Made by a program: the position numbers and the translations under genes | The notes under the pieces: generated by a model | What the model saw: the letters and a program-made list of their open reading frames with translations, nothing else | The model's database searches: none | Told to the model about the DNA's origin: nothing | From: Bacillota bacterium | GTDB taxonomy: Bacteria > Bacillota > Bacilli > Alicyclobacillales > SLC66 | Reading direction: 5' to 3' | Assembly (NCBI GenBank): GCA_021846145.1 | Contig: JAJZCJ010000059.1 | Location: 1-13,559 of the forward strand | Length of the DNA: 13,559 nucleotides | Part shown: positions 1-7,475 of the stretch, one piece after another | Layout: each line of letters starts with the position of its first letter | Numbering within the stretch: the stretch's first letter is position 1

Positions 1-1824
1 CACCGTTACAGATTTCGCCAAATTTCTCGGCTTATCGACATCATTGCCCCGCGCTACAGAAGCGTAATACGCCAGCAGTTGCAGCGGAGTCACCAACAAT
101 ACCGGTGCAAGCGCCGTTCGCGTACGCGGGATGGAAAGCACCCGATCCACCGATTTTCCGATCTCCTCATCCCCAGCCCAAGCAATTGCCAGCACATGGG
201 CACCGCGCGCCTTGACTTCCTTGATGTTGCTGACTGTTTTTTCATATAGCGCATCCTCAGTCACAAGCGCGATCACAGGCACTCCTTCGACAATTAGCGC
301 AAGCGTCCCATGCTTTAGTTCCCCAGCCGGATACGCCTCCGCGTGGATGTAGGAAATCTCCTTATACTTGAGTGCCCCTTCAAGAGCCACCGCATAATCC
401 GTTCCTCTTCCTAAGAAAAACGCATCCTCCCACACCGAAAAATCCTTTGCCGTCTGCTCAATCCAAGGTGAAGACTCAAGGATCGCATCAAGTTTATCAG
501 GCAACTCTGCCATGTCTTTAAGAAAATCAGCCACAAACTGCTCATCCAGTACGCCACGTTCTTGCCCTAAATACAGCGCCAGCAGGTACAGTGCAATCAA
601 CTGTGTGGTATACGCCTTAGTAGATGCCACTGAAATCTCAGGCCCTGCCCAAGTGACAATCACATCACTTGCCTCCCGCGCAACTGAACTGCCTACCACA
701 TTCGTGATGGCAAGTACCCGCATGCCACGCTCCTTACTACTGCGAAGCGCAGCAAGCGTGTCCGCCGTCTCACCAGACTGCGAGATGACCACTATTAACG
801 TATTAGGCGTAACAATCGGGTTCCGATATCGATACTCAGAGGCAATTTCCACATCGACCGGTATGCGCGTGATCGATTCAATCACCGCTTTTCCCACTAA
901 CCCCGCATGATACGAAGTTCCCGCAGCAACAATGTGAATTCGATCCACAGTCTGTGCCAGTCCCTCTGGAAAGTTTAATTCAGGAAGTATGACCTTACGG
1001 CCATCCTCAGACAGACGGCCACTGATCGTATCTCGAACCGCGCGTGGCTGCTCATGGATCTCTTTTAACATGTAGTGATCATATCCGCCCTTTTCCGCAG
1101 CAACCGCATCCCAAGTCACCCGATACACTTCCTTGTCCAGTGAACGCCCAGACAAATCAAAACACTTCACCGACGCTTCCGTGATCAGCGCGATTTCCCC
1201 TTCTTCCATAATAAGCACATCGCGCGTATACTCAAGCAGCGCGGGAATATCCGAGGCGCAAAAATTCTCCCCTTCACCTAGGCCAATCACAAGCGGCGAA
1301 TGCTTGCGCACCGCGACCAACTTACCTGGATCCCGCCGGGTGATAATGGCTAACGCATACGCTCCCCGAATCACTTCCAACACTTTCAATACAGTAGCAA
1401 AAAGTTCTCCCGCCCAGTACTCTTCCAACAAATGTGCAACGATCTCCGTATCCGTTTCGGAGACAAAACGATGCCCTGCTGCCAATAAATTTTCCTTAAG
1501 CGCTTGATAATTTTCAATAATCCCATTGTGTACCACGGCAAACTCACTGGCACAGTCAGCATGAGGATGAGCATTTTCATCCGATGGCTTGCCATGTGTC
1601 GCCCAACGCGTGTGTCCAATCCCCATATTTCCGGAAATAGGTACTGCTGCTAACTTAGTTTCCAACGCAGCAAGTCGCCCCACTGTTTTTTCCAACTTCA
1701 ATTCCCCATGCTCATACACAGCGATGCCTGCAGAATCATACCCGCGATACTCCAGTTTCGCGAGCCCCGACAACAACACATCCTGTGCGTTTCGCGGCCC
1801 AATATAACCGACTATTCCACACAA
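1..1824 (-). CDS. glmS: Glutamine--fructose-6-phosphate aminotransferase (isomerizing), 3' end cut by window
   Basis: GlmS makes glucosamine-6-phosphate and glutamate from fructose-6-phosphate and glutamine, the first committed step to UDP-GlcNAc and peptidoglycan. Translation of the minus strand gives MCGIVGYIGP at the start. Cys2 becomes the N-terminal nucleophile after Met removal. HTRWATHG follows near residues 73-80 and HNGIIEN near 101-107 (class II glutaminase domain). The C-terminal half holds two SIS sugar-isomerase domains, with ISQSGETADT in the first. The visible end is DVDKPRNLAKSVTV at codon 608, so probably only one residue (typically Glu) and the stop lie outside the window. 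The start is TTG at 1824, with GGAGG 8 nt upstream. An in-frame ATG at 1839 would add five residues before the catalytic Cys and has no ribosome binding site. The gene lies downstream of glmM and behind a glmS ribozyme. Confidence 0.98.
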   Translation of the reverse strand, partial: MCGIVGYIGPRNAQDVLLSGLAKLEYRGYDSAGIAVYEHGELKLEKTVGRLAALETKLAAVPISGNMGIGHTRWATHGKPSDENAHPHADCASEFAVVHNGIIENYQALKENLLAAGHRFVSETDTEIVAHLLEEYWAGELFATVLKVLEVIRGAYALAIITRRDPGKLVAVRKHSPLVIGLGEGENFCASDIPALLEYTRDVLIMEEGEIALITEASVKCFDLSGRSLDKEVYRVTWDAVAAEKGGYDHYMLKEIHEQPRAVRDTISGRLSEDGRKVILPELNFPEGLAQTVDRIHIVAAGTSYHAGLVGKAVIESITRIPVDVEIASEYRYRNPIVTPNTLIVVISQSGETADTLAALRSSKERGMRVLAITNVVGSSVAREASDVIVTWAGPEISVASTKAYTTQLIALYLLALYLGQERGVLDEQFVADFLKDMAELPDKLDAILESSPWIEQTAKDFSVWEDAFFLGRGTDYAVALEGALKYKEISYIHAEAYPAGELKHGTLALIVEGVPVIALVTEDALYEKTVSNIKEVKARGAHVLAIAWAGDEEIGKSVDRVLSIPRTRTALAPVLLVTPLQLLAYYASVARGNDVDKPRNLAKSVTV

Positions 1825-1832
1825 TTTCAGTT

Positions 1833-1837
1833 CCTCC
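1833..1837 (-). promoter_or_regulatory. Ribosome binding site deciding the glmS TTG start
   Basis: GGAGG on the minus strand lies 8 nt before TTG at 1824. It overlaps the in-frame ATG at 1839-1837, so it cannot serve that ATG. This supports initiation at TTG, which puts Met directly before the catalytic Cys. Confidence 0.85.
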
Positions 1838-1920
1838 ATCCCTGTGCGCACAAACAACTAACCACCTGCTAGTGGCCTTAACGCATGATTGTTACATTCT
1901 ACGCCCAAGGAAACCCGAAA

Positions 1921-2087
1921 TTGCTTCCCCCGTCCTAAAGAGCCTTTGTCCTACCGGTTGCCCTGTAGTTTTGTGCTCCATTTCTCGGCGCGGACGCACA
2001 CCGGGAGGCACCCGCCGAATGTTTCGCTAACCTCCACCGCGTCAACCCGCTCCCTACATCTCCGTGAGCGAAGCGAGTCCTGGCGCT
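1921..2087 (-). ncRNA. glmS ribozyme (glucosamine-6-phosphate-dependent self-cleaving riboswitch)
   Basis: This explains most of the roughly 315-base gap between glmM and glmS. Read on the minus strand, cleavage is expected between A at 2087 and G at 2086, at the start of A|GCGCC. P1 pairs ACTCGCT (2078-2072) with AGCGGGT (2051-2045). The core GTTGAC follows (2046-2041). Its third-position G (2043) matches, by my count, the general-base guanine (G40 in the Thermoanaerobacter ribozyme). P2 pairs GGAGG (2035-2031) with CCTCC (2008-2004) around TTCGGCGGGTGCC. P3 is a 7-bp stem CGGTGTG/CGCGCCG with a CGTC loop. P4 and P4.1 can be drawn as GAGC (1978-1975) with GCTC (1943-1940) and CTAC (1968-1965) with GTAG (1954-1951). 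In known members, glucosamine-6-phosphate is the catalytic cofactor and the cleaved mRNA is degraded, giving feedback on glmS. The 96 nt from 1920 to 1825 form the leader down to the glmS start, with only a 4-bp hairpin visible (CCAC/GTGG). Confidence 0.96.
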
Positions 2088-2096
2088 TTAACGATA

Positions 2097-2125
2097 CTGA
2101 TACTACATCCGTCCCCTACTCCCAA
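2097..2125 (-). promoter_or_regulatory. Weak candidate promoter in front of the glmS ribozyme
   Basis: TTGGGA and TATCAG with a 17-nt spacer lie between the glmM stop and the ribozyme cleavage site. Each box matches the vegetative consensus at only 4 of 6 positions. Transcription of glmS by readthrough from glmM is equally possible, since no terminator is visible after glmM. Confidence 0.25.
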
Positions 2126-2140
2126 GCATCACCGCCCTTT

Positions 2141-3481
2141 TCAACCAAGTTCACGATGCACCACCGCGACAATGTCGTTCACGTACCCTCGCACCGTGTC
2201 TTCATCCGATCCCTCTGCCATCACACGCACAATCGGCTCCGTCCCAGATTCCCTCACCAGTATTCTTCCGTCTTCCCCTAGCTTTTCCTCGACCACGCGA
2301 ATCGCTTCTGCAATCGCATCGTTTTGTCTCCAAGCCGTCTTATCCTTCACCCTGACATTGACTAACACCTGCGGATACGACCTCATCACGGATGCCAATG
2401 CACTTAGCGGTTGCTTTGACTCCACCACCACACTGAGCAATTGCAACGCCGTCAATATTCCATCCCCCGTGGTGTTGTGATTGAGAAAAATCACATGCCC
2501 CGACTGCTCCCCGCCAAGGATAAAACCGCCTTCGCGCATCGCCTCCATCACGTACCGATCGCCCACCGCCGTGCGCACTAGTTCAATGCCGAGCTCCTTT
2601 GCCGCTTTCACAAATCCGTAATTACTCATCACCGTCGATACCACAGTATGACCGCGAAGTTCACCCTTTGCGTGCAGGTGCTGGCCACAAATCAGCATCA
2701 TGCGATCGCCATCCACAACCTCACCGCGTTCATCCACTGCAATCAATCGATCCGCATCACCGTCAAAAGCAAGCCCCACGTCCGCCCCCATCTCTTTCAC
2801 TTTTGCCGCGATAAAATCCGGGTGCGTCGAACCACAATTCACATTGATTTGCGCCCCATCTGCTTGATCGGCAAAAGCAAAAACTTCCGCCCCAAGCGAC
2901 GCCAATACCTCTTTTGCTAAATCATATGCTGCTCCGTTAGCCGCGTCGACAGCGACCTTCACTCCATCCAAGCGATGCTTTACCGTATTTTTTAAGAAAG
3001 CCGCATAATCAGGGGTGCCAAGTCCATGCTCAATTCGCTTGCCCACAGCACTAGAAATCGGACGTTCACACTCATTTACTTGCTCCATTGTGCGCTCAAT
3101 TTCATCTTCCATCGCATCAATCAGCTTATATCCGTCTGCACCGAAAAACTTAATTCCATTATCCTCCACCGGGTTGTGAGACGCAGAGATCATGACCCCC
3201 GCTGCAGCGTGAGAATTGCGCGTCAAATACGCCACGCCCGGCGTAGGAATGATACCCAAAAGATGAACGTCCACGCCCGCAGCCATAATGCCGGCAATCA
3301 GCGCGGCCTCCAGCATGTCTCCTGAAATGCGTGTATCTTTCCCAATTACAAAAAAAGCACGTTCCGTATGTATTTTCCCCAGCACACAAGCTGCGGCAAA
3401 CCCCAATTGATACGCAAGTTCAGCGGTCAGGTCGCGATTTGCCACTCCCCGCACGCCATCCGTTCCAAAAAGTCTCCTCAC
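2141..3481 (-). CDS. glmM: Phosphoglucosamine mutase
   Basis: GlmM interconverts glucosamine-6-phosphate and glucosamine-1-phosphate in UDP-GlcNAc synthesis. The 446-residue protein is the usual length. It opens with RRLFGTDGVRGVAN. The phosphoserine loop ISASHNPVEDNG has the catalytic Ser near residue 101. The Mg-binding DGDADR is at 240-245, the sugar-binding GGEQSGH near 323-329, and the phosphate-binding RESGTEP is close to the C terminus. I chose GTG at 3481 because GGGG (3493-3490, preceded by an A-run) sits 8 nt upstream and because family members start right at this FGTDG segment. The frame stays open upstream to ATG at 3547, adding 22 residues including LCRKC, but those ATGs lack good ribosome binding sites. 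It follows cdaR closely. In related Firmicutes GlmM binds CdaA and inhibits it. Confidence 0.97.
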   Translation of the reverse strand: MRRLFGTDGVRGVANRDLTAELAYQLGFAAACVLGKIHTERAFFVIGKDTRISGDMLEAALIAGIMAAGVDVHLLGIIPTPGVAYLTRNSHAAAGVMISASHNPVEDNGIKFFGADGYKLIDAMEDEIERTMEQVNECERPISSAVGKRIEHGLGTPDYAAFLKNTVKHRLDGVKVAVDAANGAAYDLAKEVLASLGAEVFAFADQADGAQINVNCGSTHPDFIAAKVKEMGADVGLAFDGDADRLIAVDERGEVVDGDRMMLICGQHLHAKGELRGHTVVSTVMSNYGFVKAAKELGIELVRTAVGDRYVMEAMREGGFILGGEQSGHVIFLNHNTTGDGILTALQLLSVVVESKQPLSALASVMRSYPQVLVNVRVKDKTAWRQNDAIAEAIRVVEEKLGEDGRILVRESGTEPIVRVMAEGSDEDTVRGYVNDIVAVVHRELG

Positions 3482-3489
3482 ATCGATAA

Positions 3490-3493
3490 CCCC
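3490..3493 (-). promoter_or_regulatory. Ribosome binding site deciding the glmM GTG start
   Basis: GGGG preceded by AAAAA on the minus strand, with 8 nt to GTG at 3481. The alternative in-frame ATGs at 3505 and 3547 have no comparable site at workable spacing. Confidence 0.7.
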
Positions 3494-3549
3494 TTTTTCG
3501 CTCATTGTCGCATAGGGACATTTCCTGCACAAGTAGATTTTATCCATAG

Positions 3550-4770
3550 TTACTTCTTCGCAATGACGGTAACATGATTAGGAAATACCTGCGCCACGGT
3601 TAAATCAGTTGGTAACACCACCGAAACAGGTAGCACCGTCGGTGTATTGAGTTTGACGCCACTCACGTCCACATAAGCACTCACATCTTGAGTCTGGAGG
3701 TTAGCGATTTGTGAAGTAGCACCAGTAATCGTAACTCGTACCAATGAAGAACCCTGAAAACTAAAGAGATGTCCGTTGGTGGTACCCATTATTTTCACAG
3801 GGACACCTTGCAACGTAATCGATCCCCTAGCTGCTAACTCCACCTTCACCTGCGCCACAGGAACGCTCAATCTTGCTCCATTAAAAGGAATAGGTACCGC
3901 CACATTAAACGTTTTGGAATGAGCCAACCGGGAAACATTAGTAGGCGGCAAAACCAAATAAGTGGGGAGTTTAGCAAGCGGTTCCCCAATCACCGAGATC
4001 GACGAAGGTAGTACGGTTACTTTTGCAACCGACCACTTGGCACTAGGTTGTCCAGTGATCACAGGCACCAACGCCATTTGATGAACCGGACTTAATACAG
4101 GCACTGACAACGTGACAGTGTCCGGGTTACAAAAAACCCCTTGCACCACCTGACCTTGCCGATCGACTGGCAAAACAGGAACCATTCTGGTGACACTTTC
4201 CGAACTACCTGTCACATCCACCGAGGCTTTGACAGCAGTCACCCTATGCACCAACGCATCCGGCCCGCTGACGACAATTTTTTTCACAGACGAGATTGGT
4301 TGACCTAGGCGAAGTCCTGACGACGGCTTACCCACCACTTTGACTCCGAGTGTAAATGGAGAAGCGACCCGTTCCTGAATAACAACATTAGCATACGGGG
4401 TCTCAGGAACATAAGTCACGGCACTCGTTGGGGTGTTTTCAATGATAATGGGCACTTGATGCGTGCCAGGTCCCATCGTCGTAGCGTTCGCAATAGCTCG
4501 AATTCCTGAGGCATCCACCTGAACAGTGGCCACATCCAAAATACTTCCCGAAATACTAATATTCACTCGCACCGGATGTTCAGTCGTCGCCATCATTTGC
4601 GGAGAAGTCAGTACGATAACCGGTATGTTATGAAGCACTTGCGTCGTAGTCGCAAGTCCATTCCCTTGGGAATTAGGTGAGAAACTGACCACCAGCCACA
4701 GCAACACACCTAGTGCAACAGAGATGAGACGCACAAATAAATTATTGTCAAATAAACTGCGACGTCTCAA
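3550..4770 (-). CDS. cdaR: CdaR (YbbR-domain) regulator of diadenylate cyclase
   Basis: CdaR is a membrane-anchored partner that modulates CdaA. One transmembrane helix near residues 11-30 (FVRLISVALGVLLWLVVSF) is followed by an extracytoplasmic part of about 375 residues. That part can be divided into four YbbR-type beta repeats, roughly 38-132, 133-226, 227-314 and 315-406. Each has the recurring pattern of a leading xxVPV strand, an xVxISG or xVxVxG turn and a DVSG-like segment. At 406 residues it is somewhat shorter than the B. subtilis protein as I remember it. The start is TTG, overlapping the cdaA stop by 4 nt (TTGA), with a G-rich site (GGCGGGG) 5 nt upstream. This implies translational coupling to cdaA. 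The gene sits between cdaA and glmM, the conserved three-gene order. Confidence 0.93.
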   Translation of the reverse strand: MRRRSLFDNNLFVRLISVALGVLLWLVVSFSPNSQGNGLATTTQVLHNIPVIVLTSPQMMATTEHPVRVNISISGSILDVATVQVDASGIRAIANATTMGPGTHQVPIIIENTPTSAVTYVPETPYANVVIQERVASPFTLGVKVVGKPSSGLRLGQPISSVKKIVVSGPDALVHRVTAVKASVDVTGSSESVTRMVPVLPVDRQGQVVQGVFCNPDTVTLSVPVLSPVHQMALVPVITGQPSAKWSVAKVTVLPSSISVIGEPLAKLPTYLVLPPTNVSRLAHSKTFNVAVPIPFNGARLSVPVAQVKVELAARGSITLQGVPVKIMGTTNGHLFSFQGSSLVRVTITGATSQIANLQTQDVSAYVDVSGVKLNTPTVLPVSVVLPTDLTVAQVFPNHVTVIAKK

Positions 4771-5588
4771 TCAAGCCCCGCCTTTCGGCCAAACCAGCGC
4801 AATGAATTGGTTTGCGGTTCATTAAGTCCTTTAGTTAAACGTTCACTTAACGTACCTTCATCTAGATCCCGCTGCAATTCCCCATTTTCCGCAATCGAAA
4901 TCTTTCCGGTCTCTTCTGATACCACAATCACCAAGGCATCTGACTGCTCAGTAACCCCCACTGCTGCGCGATGCCTTGTCCCCAATTCTTTGGCAATGTC
5001 TGATTGATCACTCAGTGGCAAATAGCAAGATGCCGCGATGATACGATCAGCACGTACCACTACAGCACCGTCATGCAGCGGCGTGTTGGGAATAAACGTG
5101 TTGATTAAAAGTTCTGTGGATAAAACTCCTTGAATGGCGATGCCAGTTTCGATATACTCATTGAGCCCCGTACTTCGTTCCAAAACGATCAACGCACCAA
5201 TGCGATTTTTAGCAAACACTTGAGTGGCTGTAACCAATTCATGCACCGTATGTGCAATGCCTTTCGTGCCCTGCCAGCGCACGGAAATGTTGATCCAGTT
5301 AGAACGTCCAAGTTGTTCGAGCGCACGCCGAAGTTCAGGCTGAAACACAACGGGGATCGCCAACAGTCCGATTTCCAACACTCGATTCAACAGCCAATTT
5401 AACGCCTGAAGATGGAATAAACTACTGGCACCTGCCGCCAACAGCAGCACAAAAACTCCTTTTAGCAGTTGAACTGCCCGTGTCCCACGAATCAGCAAAA
5501 TTACCCGATAAAACACAAAGGAGACAATTGCAATATCAACGATATTAAAAACCGTAAATTTTCGCAGTAATTCAAACATTTGATTCAT
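4767..5588 (-). CDS. cdaA: Diadenylate cyclase CdaA (DisA-N / DAC domain)
   Basis: CdaA makes c-di-AMP from two ATP at the inner face of the membrane. The 273-residue protein has about three hydrophobic segments in residues 12-84, then a linker and the DAC domain. The domain carries both hallmark motifs: DGA at 173-175 (in TPLHDGAVVVR) and RHR at 205-207 (in LGTRHRAAVG). The start is ATG at 5588, with a modest GGGTG 8 nt upstream. A second ATG three codons further in is possible. The candidate promoter at 5641-5669 is placed to transcribe cdaA-cdaR-glmM. In known systems c-di-AMP controls potassium and osmolyte transport and is needed for cell-wall integrity, and CdaR and GlmM regulate the enzyme. 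Confidence 0.97.
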   Translation of the reverse strand: MNQMFELLRKFTVFNIVDIAIVSFVFYRVILLIRGTRAVQLLKGVFVLLLAAGASSLFHLQALNWLLNRVLEIGLLAIPVVFQPELRRALEQLGRSNWINISVRWQGTKGIAHTVHELVTATQVFAKNRIGALIVLERSTGLNEYIETGIAIQGVLSTELLINTFIPNTPLHDGAVVVRADRIIAASCYLPLSDQSDIAKELGTRHRAAVGVTEQSDALVIVVSEETGKISIAENGELQRDLDEGTLSERLTKGLNEPQTNSLRWFGRKAGLD

Positions 5589-5640
5589 ATTCTATTCACC
5601 CAGTGTAACATCCGTAAAGATTCAATTTATCTCTGTTTTT

Positions 5641-5669
5641 ATTATACCCTTTTTCGGGTGCGGTGTCTT
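5641..5669 (-). promoter_or_regulatory. Candidate sigma-A promoter for cdaA-cdaR-glmM
   Basis: AAGACA (5669-5664), a 17-nt spacer and a perfect TATAAT (5646-5641) on the minus strand. The TATAAT contains the stop codon TAA of the upstream GDSL gene, so the promoter is embedded in the end of that gene. About 50 nt separate it from the cdaA start. Confidence 0.6.
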
Positions 5670-6331
5670 TTGTTCACATTTGTCTTGTGTATACTATTTT
5701 CTGGATACACAGTGGAAAAAATCGCCTCAGCGATTCGTGTGTGTCCCAGATCATTCGGATGGATGGGGTTGCGAATGAACCGAAAGTCTTCCAGTTCTCC
5801 TCGCTTGAAGCGGTTTACAAGCGCGTGTTCATGTCCTCCGTAATAATGATGAATCGGAACCAACTTACAACTTTCTTGTTTTGCAATTTGATGCAGCATA
5901 TCATTTAACCCCTTCACCGCAAACACAGCTAGATCTGAATTGGGAAATGGATTATAGATAGTACATAGCATCATGGTGGCACGAGGGTGGCGTTTTACCT
6001 TTTTCACAATTTGCTGCACTTGGGGGTAGAAAGATTGCAACAATTTTTCCATCGCATGATCCTTATCGTCTAGAAACCACGGCATCACTTTGATCAAATC
6101 ATTGCCACCGATCAATAAGCTAATTAACTCAGCCTCTTCCACAATACACTCGGGAATTCGATCTAGCGAATTAAGCAACTGTTGTGAAGTCCATCCTGGC
6201 TTCGCATGGACATAGACACTAGTTCGCTTTTTTTCATTTAATTTTTTCGTTAATTTTTTTACATACTGCTCCTGTTCATCTGTTGCATCATAGCCATGCG
6301 TAATCGAGTCCCCAAGCGCCAAATAAATCAT
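5642..6331 (-). CDS. SGNH/GDSL-family hydrolase, cytoplasmic, substrate unknown
   Basis: A predicted esterase or lipase-type hydrolase of 229 residues. Block I is LALGDSITHGY with the nucleophile Ser (ALGDS). Block III is LLIGGNDLIK with the conserved Asn. Block V is NPIHPNDLGH with the catalytic His. In most family members the block V residue three before the His is Asp (DxxHP), but here it is Asn (NPIHP). I chose ATG at 6331 because the protein then begins MIYLALGDS, as in relatives without a signal peptide. A G-rich stretch precedes it, whereas ATG at 6358 has no ribosome binding site. No signal peptide or lipobox is visible, so it is probably cytoplasmic. The C terminus is very basic (NKRHRTRKRV). 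It lies between mnmH and cdaA, and its natural substrate cannot be told from sequence. Confidence 0.85.
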   Translation of the reverse strand: MIYLALGDSITHGYDATDEQEQYVKKLTKKLNEKKRTSVYVHAKPGWTSQQLLNSLDRIPECIVEEAELISLLIGGNDLIKVMPWFLDDKDHAMEKLLQSFYPQVQQIVKKVKRHPRATMMLCTIYNPFPNSDLAVFAVKGLNDMLHQIAKQESCKLVPIHHYYGGHEHALVNRFKRGELEDFRFIRNPIHPNDLGHTRIAEAIFSTVYPENSIHKTNVNKRHRTRKRV

Positions 6332-6368
6332 CTTCCACCAAACCCCTGTTCTTGGCATTTGATGATTA

Positions 6369-6397
6369 ATTAATGTGCCAACACATCAGCTTGTCAC
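6369..6397 (-). promoter_or_regulatory. Weak candidate promoter for the GDSL gene
   Basis: GTGACA (5 of 6 to the -35 consensus, inside the last codons of mnmH), a 17-nt spacer and ATTAAT (4 of 6 to -10) on the minus strand. Readthrough from mnmH is the alternative. Confidence 0.3.
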
Positions 6398-7447
6398 GAC
6401 ACTTGCCCAGTAACGCAAAAGCTCCTTTTGAATCTGTTCTGCAGCTTCCACTAAATGAGTCGCATCCACTTTCAAAAAGGGACGATCGTAATCCCTACGC
6501 GCATATTCATAGCGAGGATCGTAGTACTCCTCCAGCAGCGCGCCCACCATCGGTGCGTACGCTTTCGCTTCCATCCATGCGTAGACACGTTGGCGCAAAT
6601 CAGGACTAAACCTTTTTTGAATAAACATGAGCGCTCTTTCCGTCGCGCGATGAAAAGCCACATCATCAGCCAGCTTATATTGCTCTAACGTACGCATAAT
6701 ACGGATGGAAATCGGAGCAACCAGCTCCACATTGGTGGCAACACGTTTGGCCGCGACCAAAAACTCAGGCATCGTGACATGGCCAATACGCTTACTTTCC
6801 GCTTCCATCAACAGATATGGTCGATCCCTAAGCGCTTCAATCGCTGCAAATAAAGCCGAGTCAAACTGACGTTGGTTCGCGGGAGTCAGCCCAATCCCGC
6901 CAAACACTGATCCCCGATGACCAGCTAATCCTTCTAAGTCCAGCACCGGTTCCCCTAACTCCGCAAGCAAGCGAAGCAGCGTTGTTTTTCCCACACCAGT
7001 CATCCCGTGCACCACAAATACAGGAGGCAAATCCTCGGCCGTCATTGCCTCTAACCTACTCGTAATATAGTGACGATACCCGCGATACCCACCTGTCAAG
7101 CGAATAACAGGCAACCCCATTAATTGCAGAATGGTCGCCACAGTCTGACTGCGCATTCCCCCACGCCAGCAAAATACAACAGGGGTACGACCATTTGCCA
7201 GTTCCGTGATCTGACGCACTAAGGCGGGGAGTTTACGTGAAGCAAACTCCAGCCCTGCCCACCTTGCGCTCATCGGGTCAACTTGTTTGTACAGTGTACC
7301 AATATGTGCCCGTTCTTCATTATCGAAAAGTGCCGCATTATGCGCACCAGGTATCGTTGATTCCGCAAATTCACCGTCAGAGCGCACATCAATCCATACG
7401 ATATCGTCGCGATCTTTTACCTCAGCATATGTCATTTCAGCGTACAT
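6386..7447 (-). CDS. mnmH: tRNA 2-selenouridine synthase (rhodanese + P-loop protein)
   Basis: MnmH (SelU/YbbB) replaces sulfur by selenium in wobble 2-thiouridine of tRNAs for Lys, Glu and Gln. It uses selenophosphate and passes through a geranylated intermediate. The 353-residue protein has an N-terminal rhodanese domain with active-site Cys93 in VVFCWRGGMRSQT. A C-terminal P-loop domain follows, with GMTGVGKT at 148-155 and then the family-typical LEGLAGHRGSVFGG. ATG at 7447 is the first possible ATG, because an in-frame TAG lies three codons upstream. No good ribosome binding site is seen, and translation may depend on rocF, which ends 28 nt upstream. No selD is visible in this window. 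Without selenophosphate the enzyme would be expected to stop at the geranylated or thio form. Confidence 0.94.
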   Translation of the reverse strand: MYAEMTYAEVKDRDDIVWIDVRSDGEFAESTIPGAHNAALFDNEERAHIGTLYKQVDPMSARWAGLEFASRKLPALVRQITELANGRTPVVFCWRGGMRSQTVATILQLMGLPVIRLTGGYRGYRHYITSRLEAMTAEDLPPVFVVHGMTGVGKTTLLRLLAELGEPVLDLEGLAGHRGSVFGGIGLTPANQRQFDSALFAAIEALRDRPYLLMEAESKRIGHVTMPEFLVAAKRVATNVELVAPISIRIMRTLEQYKLADDVAFHRATERALMFIQKRFSPDLRQRVYAWMEAKAYAPMVGALLEEYYDPRYEYARRDYDRPFLKVDATHLVEAAEQIQKELLRYWASVVTS

Positions 7448-7475
7448 AATTCGCTACTTTGATGCCCCTATCCGT

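Noticed and set aside
131..1807. Several plus-strand frames of 70-130 codons across this stretch.
   Set aside because: They lie antisense to the clear glmS reading frame, have biased composition and no ribosome binding sites; they are shadows of glmS.
1785..2480. Overlapping plus-strand frames of 81, 130 and 138 codons across the glmS ribozyme and glmM end.
   Set aside because: They cross the ribozyme and the antisense of glmM, lack good start sites and encode Ser/Pro/Arg-rich low-quality sequence.
6361..6380. AT-rich palindrome ATTAATTAAT considered as an operator between mnmH and the GDSL gene.
   Set aside because: Short and of low complexity; more simply part of a weak promoter -10 region.
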